From positions 186,001 through 250,000 of the forward strand of contig MU405222.1 of the NCBI GenBank assembly GCA_022836615.1: 64,000 bases of DNA. Reading direction: 5' to 3'. The notes under the pieces are model-generated. The model saw only the letters and a list, made by a program, of their open reading frames with translations, was not told the origin of the DNA and did not search any database. Shown here in pieces: positions 60,227-64,000 of this stretch (positions within the stretch are counted from its first letter, which is position 1; each line of letters opens with the position of its first letter). This DNA is from Annulohypoxylon bovei var. microspora (taxonomy: Eukaryota > Ascomycota > Sordariomycetes > Xylariales > Hypoxylaceae). Both the position numbers and the translations under genes were made by a program.

Positions 60227-60528
60227 GAGTTTTGGCATGGAGCACTGGCAAGGTTCACTGGCAAGGTTCACTGGCGAGGTCAACTGCAATTTTGTACAGA
60301 TCCAGAAATACAGCGTCAGGAGTAAAGCGGTATCATCCTTCTTGACCACCTCGGTTAGGGTATATTCACATTCAAAGACGCCAGAAGACGTAGTACCTAT
60401 CTGAACCGTTCTAGACTCCTTCCAATGCCTATTCACATTGCGTATCAGTTTTCCCCAACGCCATAGAAAAGTCAGGCGAATGCCTTCTATACCAAGCCCA
60501 GACCGTCCGTATCCGACTGCGAGGAAGC
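60227..60528. other. Short convergent 3' region
   Basis: It separates converging genes. A short tandem TTCACTGGCAAGG unit repeats about three times near 60244-60280. No gene seen. Confidence 0.5.
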
Positions 60529-62229
60529 TTAGAGCTCTAGTCCAATATCCCTCTTCAAAATCTGTGCTAGTACTTGCAACCCCGAGGCGCCTGGCGTCTT
60601 GTTCACCGCTTTGCTGGGGAATTCTACCAGCGCTTTCCTTAATGCAGCTATCCCTGCATTTCCATAGAAGTGAATAAATTTCTCCTCGCTAGTCTCAATC
60701 ATGGCTCTTAGAACTGTAAATTGTGTCTCCGAGATATCGGCTGGTGGCGTGTTTACTATCTTCGCCATAGCAGTCCAATAGTTCGTAGGAGGCCATGGGT
60801 TATTGCTCTTTGTCTTTCCGAAGTTCCTCAACGAAATTGCAGCATATCCAGCTCCCAGACCTTTCATCCGATCGCTATGTTGTTGCTCAGGGATATATCC
60901 AGCGGGAGACTTCTTCCAACCAAGGCGGAGGCGGCCTTGTTCCGTCTTTTCGTTCCCATAATAGCCGAATAGAACAGGACAGACTACACGAAACTTTGCC
61001 ATTAATATGTCGATCAATGTCTTTCCACGCCATAGGTAGACATCCCTTGAAAAAATGATTGCTACTGTGACTCCGATAGGATCTGCCGTTGTAGGCAGCG
61101 CACCACATTCGTTGATAAACTGGTTGATGACGGCTTTGGCGAAGTGGTTGAGTAGGTAGAGGAATAGAGAAGGGAGCTGCGGTTCGTTATGTAAGGCGCC
61201 TTGTACCGGTTCTCTCCTATCTGTAATGTAATCGGACGGGTCGACTAGTTGACTCGGCACAGCACCACTAAGTGCTTCGTCCAAAAGAGCCTGGATGGCT
61301 TCGTTCTATTTCACAGTTAGTCAAGATTTCGGGAAGCATTAAGGGAGACAAACCTGTTTTCTGTTTCCGCCTTTTGTACCAACTAATTGACCCATGTTCT
61401 TCCTCAACTCCCGTCGCATATCTCCCATCCGGTGCTTCAAAGCGGGATTTGATTTCGACTGTTGAGAAAGTGATTCTCGTAACCTCTTTAAATTGCGGTG
61501 TATTTCGGTGTATCGATCGGCAGTAACAGTGGCACCAACAGAGGGTTTGTTAAGAACTGAAGCAGGAAATCCATTTTGTTGAGTAGATGTAGGCTTGACT
61601 GGTTGTGAGAATGGAGAGGGAGCGCTTGATGGTTGTACTGAGGGTGCGATCCTTGGCTGGCTCAATGGATTCGATAGCAGCGACTGTATTGTTGGTTGCA
61701 TTGATTTTGTACTGCTAGTGCCATTGGCATGTCCGTTCAGCCCATTGGTTAAGGCAGGTTGTGGAAGACCAAATTGGGGAAGCTTTGAGTTTGCTGCTGC
61801 CGGAGTAGGTTGAACGGGTTTTTGGGTGGTAGTAGACCCATTGACTCTTGCAACAGGAGCTGGAGCTGGAGGCTCAGGTGGTAGTTTAGGTACTGTCTTC
61901 AGCTTCAGAGCCCTCAGACGTTCTTCTTCAGCTCTCAGCCGTTCTTCGGTTCGGATTCGTTCCTCCTCTTGCTTCTGCTGCTTTAAAACCCTTTCTTGCT
62001 GTTCTAACAACCTTCGCTGCTCCTGTTGTAACTCATAATCATGGTATACCCTAATGGCAGCCTCGCGAACGCGCTCGTGTTCAGCTTGTGCCGCAGCAAG
62101 TGCATCCTGATGGCTTAGAGGCGAATTGCGACTTTCGGTGAGGAGGCTGGATGTGCTCCGGCGGTCAGGACTTGACCATTGACGCGACCTCCGAGGCGCG
62201 GGGGAAGAATCAGTCATTGTATTCAGCAA
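60529..62229 (-). CDS. GLE1: mRNA-export factor Gle1
   Basis: A 550-residue nucleoporin-associated mRNA-export factor from two exons, 62229-61354 and 61307 region: the second exon is 61305-60529, with a 48-bp intron. An Arg/Ser-rich start is followed by a long charged coiled coil (LEQQERVLKQQKQEEERIRT, about residues 40-115) and a Pro/Gln/Ser-rich linker. The C-terminal all-helical Gle1 domain contains LFLYLLNHFAKAVINQFINE, DPIGVTVAIIFSRDVYLW and GLGAGYAAISLRNFGKTKSN. It works with inositol hexakisphosphate to activate the helicase Dbp5 at the cytoplasmic side of the pore. An ATG at 62217 (MTDSSPAPRR) is an alternative start. Confidence 0.92.
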
Positions 62230-64000
62230 GCTTATACAATTACTGCATTGTGAACCATGTAAATCAAGAAGACTGTGAAGTGAAAGAATAACGAAGGTGT
62301 TGTACCAGGAATTAGCAACGCTATTTCGATTATTGCTGAAGTGGTGAGATTACTTATGTAGTAAGTAAGTAGTAGGTAATTGTAAGTGAGCGTATTTGTT
62401 TGTTTGTTTGTGGACGTAATAGCACAAGACCTTAGTACGAACCAAGAACAAAGTCGAGGATAGTTGATCAAAGGGCGTCGTGAATGGATAATGAACTTGA
62501 TCAAATCAATTCAAGTTATCGATAGGAAGCTGGAAAAAGAGACCTGCAGTGACCCGACTGGACCTGCCGGGACAATGCGTCTTGGAAAAAGAGATTGGCC
62601 GAGATAGCTTTGTTTTAGTGGACCGTTACCACTGCGGCGGGGCGGGAAGTGTGGCGTCCTGGGCGTCTAGATCCTAAAAGGTTAGTGGCTGGTGACGTAG
62701 CTGTGAGGCAACGCGTGTAAGTTAGACGATTGCTTCAATTGCTTCGGGTGTTGAGAACAGATAATAAGTATAAGTTCCTAAATAAATTGGACGACTTCTG
62801 ATCTATGTACATGATGCTGTGATAGGTATATGTTGAAACATTCTTTAGAATTGGTTATTTATAAAGCTATAAAATGGTAAAAATCTTCATACCTAATGTT
62901 TGGCGTAAATCTGTGTGAATATGTTAATATCATGTTATTCGGTTGTCTCTCGTGCTTGTGGTACCTAGTAGGTAGTGGTAGCTTAAGTGTTTGTTAACAT
63001 CCATTTATAACATACCAGAATCGACCAATGTTTGGTGATAACGACAACAAAGGAATGATTTTCTGTTGTTAGACAGTTTCTTTTCCCTGCCCAGATATTT
63101 GGTGTAGCTAGGTATGTAACTCCTAGGTATCCACATTGGACATCCCAACCGTAGAATCTAGGTATGTACATACCTTCGGCCTTTATGCACGGCGTCATAT
63201 TTAGTGCCTACATATATCCATATACTCACCTAGCAGCCTAGATAGATAGGCAATCCTAGTTAACAGTGAACGGGTGACCATAAGAGCTGTTGTGGAGTTT
63301 CAATGTCATCCCGTCGTCAGACTTGTGTTTGTGAGAGCTCAGCGTCGTCTTAGTATACTAATAAGTGGAGGTTATCTACCTAGGTGCTAGGTAGGTATTA
63401 TTTAGATTTATGGCAATATGCATCTAATTAATTTAAGTTCACTTGTGCTTGGGGTTTCCCTGTTATCAGTTCTATCAAACCAACCTACCCAGCCTACCTT
63501 CCCAGGTATACCAACATCAAGATAAATATGTAGTAAATAATTATTGACTAGTTCAATGTTAAACGTGCGAAGCTTGCCGTGGCCCCTCCATGAACCCTAA
63601 CTTCTTGTTTCTGGCTTACTATAGGTACCGTATATCCACTCCAAGGGTGAACGCAATCGGAACAAGTGGGAAGGTATGTATGGGAATCCGATAATCATTA
63701 GTTACCTAATTCGTGGTTGAAGGAAGACTCTAGCTGTCTGGGCAAGGACACTGCCGCCCCCGATACTACTGTCTTTATTTATGGCAATTCGTTTCGAACA
63801 AACTCGTTTGTTGTTACCTTCTTTATAGCCCCGTGCATTGAAACTAAAGTAACTACCACTGAGATTTGATGTTTCCTCAGCTAAGATTCTGTCTTCCCTA
63901 AACCGCATGCACCCAAAAAGCTCATTGGAAGCTTAAAGGCCACCTATTGACATGTTTTATGTAATCCATACAATTTTGTGCATCAAATACCTAAATAGAT
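62230..64000. other. Right-edge intergenic region, no gene seen
   Basis: It contains the GLE1 promoter, a GTTTGTTTGTTTGTGG run near 62397-62412 and several TAGGTA/TACCTA strings (62961-62978, 63107-63128, 63377-63398). Short open frames (62983-63198 and 63702-63908, minus) are unremarkable. Confidence 0.5.

Overview
This window is fungal nuclear DNA from a filamentous ascomycete (Pezizomycotina). Genes are interrupted by short introns of about 44-240 bp with GT..AG ends and CTRAY-like branch sites. Intergenic gaps are moderate, and the gene families are fungal housekeeping families. The gene content and the presence of a SesB-type hydrolase point to a Sordariomycete-like lineage, but that placement is an inference. 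No tRNA, rRNA, CRISPR array or complete transposon was recognised.

The left 8.3 kb is accessory DNA. It opens with a decayed C-A-T-R end of a PKS-NRPS or NRPS (about 640-3970), which keeps most catalytic motifs but carries in-frame stops and a frameshift. Next come three linked genes (4632-5081 +, 5828-6241 -, 6870-8295 +) that share an 18-residue repeat of the form GxxNxxxQxG, resembling the bacterial curlin repeat. One is a free repeat protein with about five copies. One is a small protein with two copies followed by a C-terminal membrane helix. One is a six-exon SesB-like alpha/beta hydrolase, the class found as an effector of fungal NLR immune receptors, with the repeats at its C-terminus. 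A 207-bp MITE-like inverted-repeat element sits between the first two. I read this trio as a candidate amyloid-signalling or cell-death module; it is the most interesting part of the window.

The rest (8.3-62 kb) is conserved housekeeping sequence. In order it holds an ankyrin L-asparaginase, a WD40 inositol-polyphosphate 5-phosphatase, a small DUF4748-like membrane protein, a CID/RS-domain RNA-processing protein, transportin, a PAC4-type proteasome assembly chaperone, carnosine N-methyltransferase, an SDR oxidoreductase and TFIIIC tau95. These are followed by the PP2A B56 subunit, mitochondrial phosphatidylserine decarboxylase, a UBL ER-membrane protein (Herp/Usa1-like), V-ATPase subunit A (no intein), an acid-sphingomyelinase-like phosphodiesterase, a CASTOR-like ACT-domain protein, a METTL25-like methyltransferase, a syntaxin-6/Tlg1 SNARE and the mRNA-export factor Gle1.

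Exon borders were worked out by hand from splice motifs, reading frame and family similarity. For every multi-exon model the exon lengths sum to a multiple of three. These neighbours do not form a pathway; several functions (SNARE, V-ATPase, transportin, Gle1, PSD) serve membrane traffic and nuclear transport independently. Gaps between genes contain AT-rich sequence, microsatellite-like runs and a recurring TAGGTA/TACCTA motif, but no recognisable genes.
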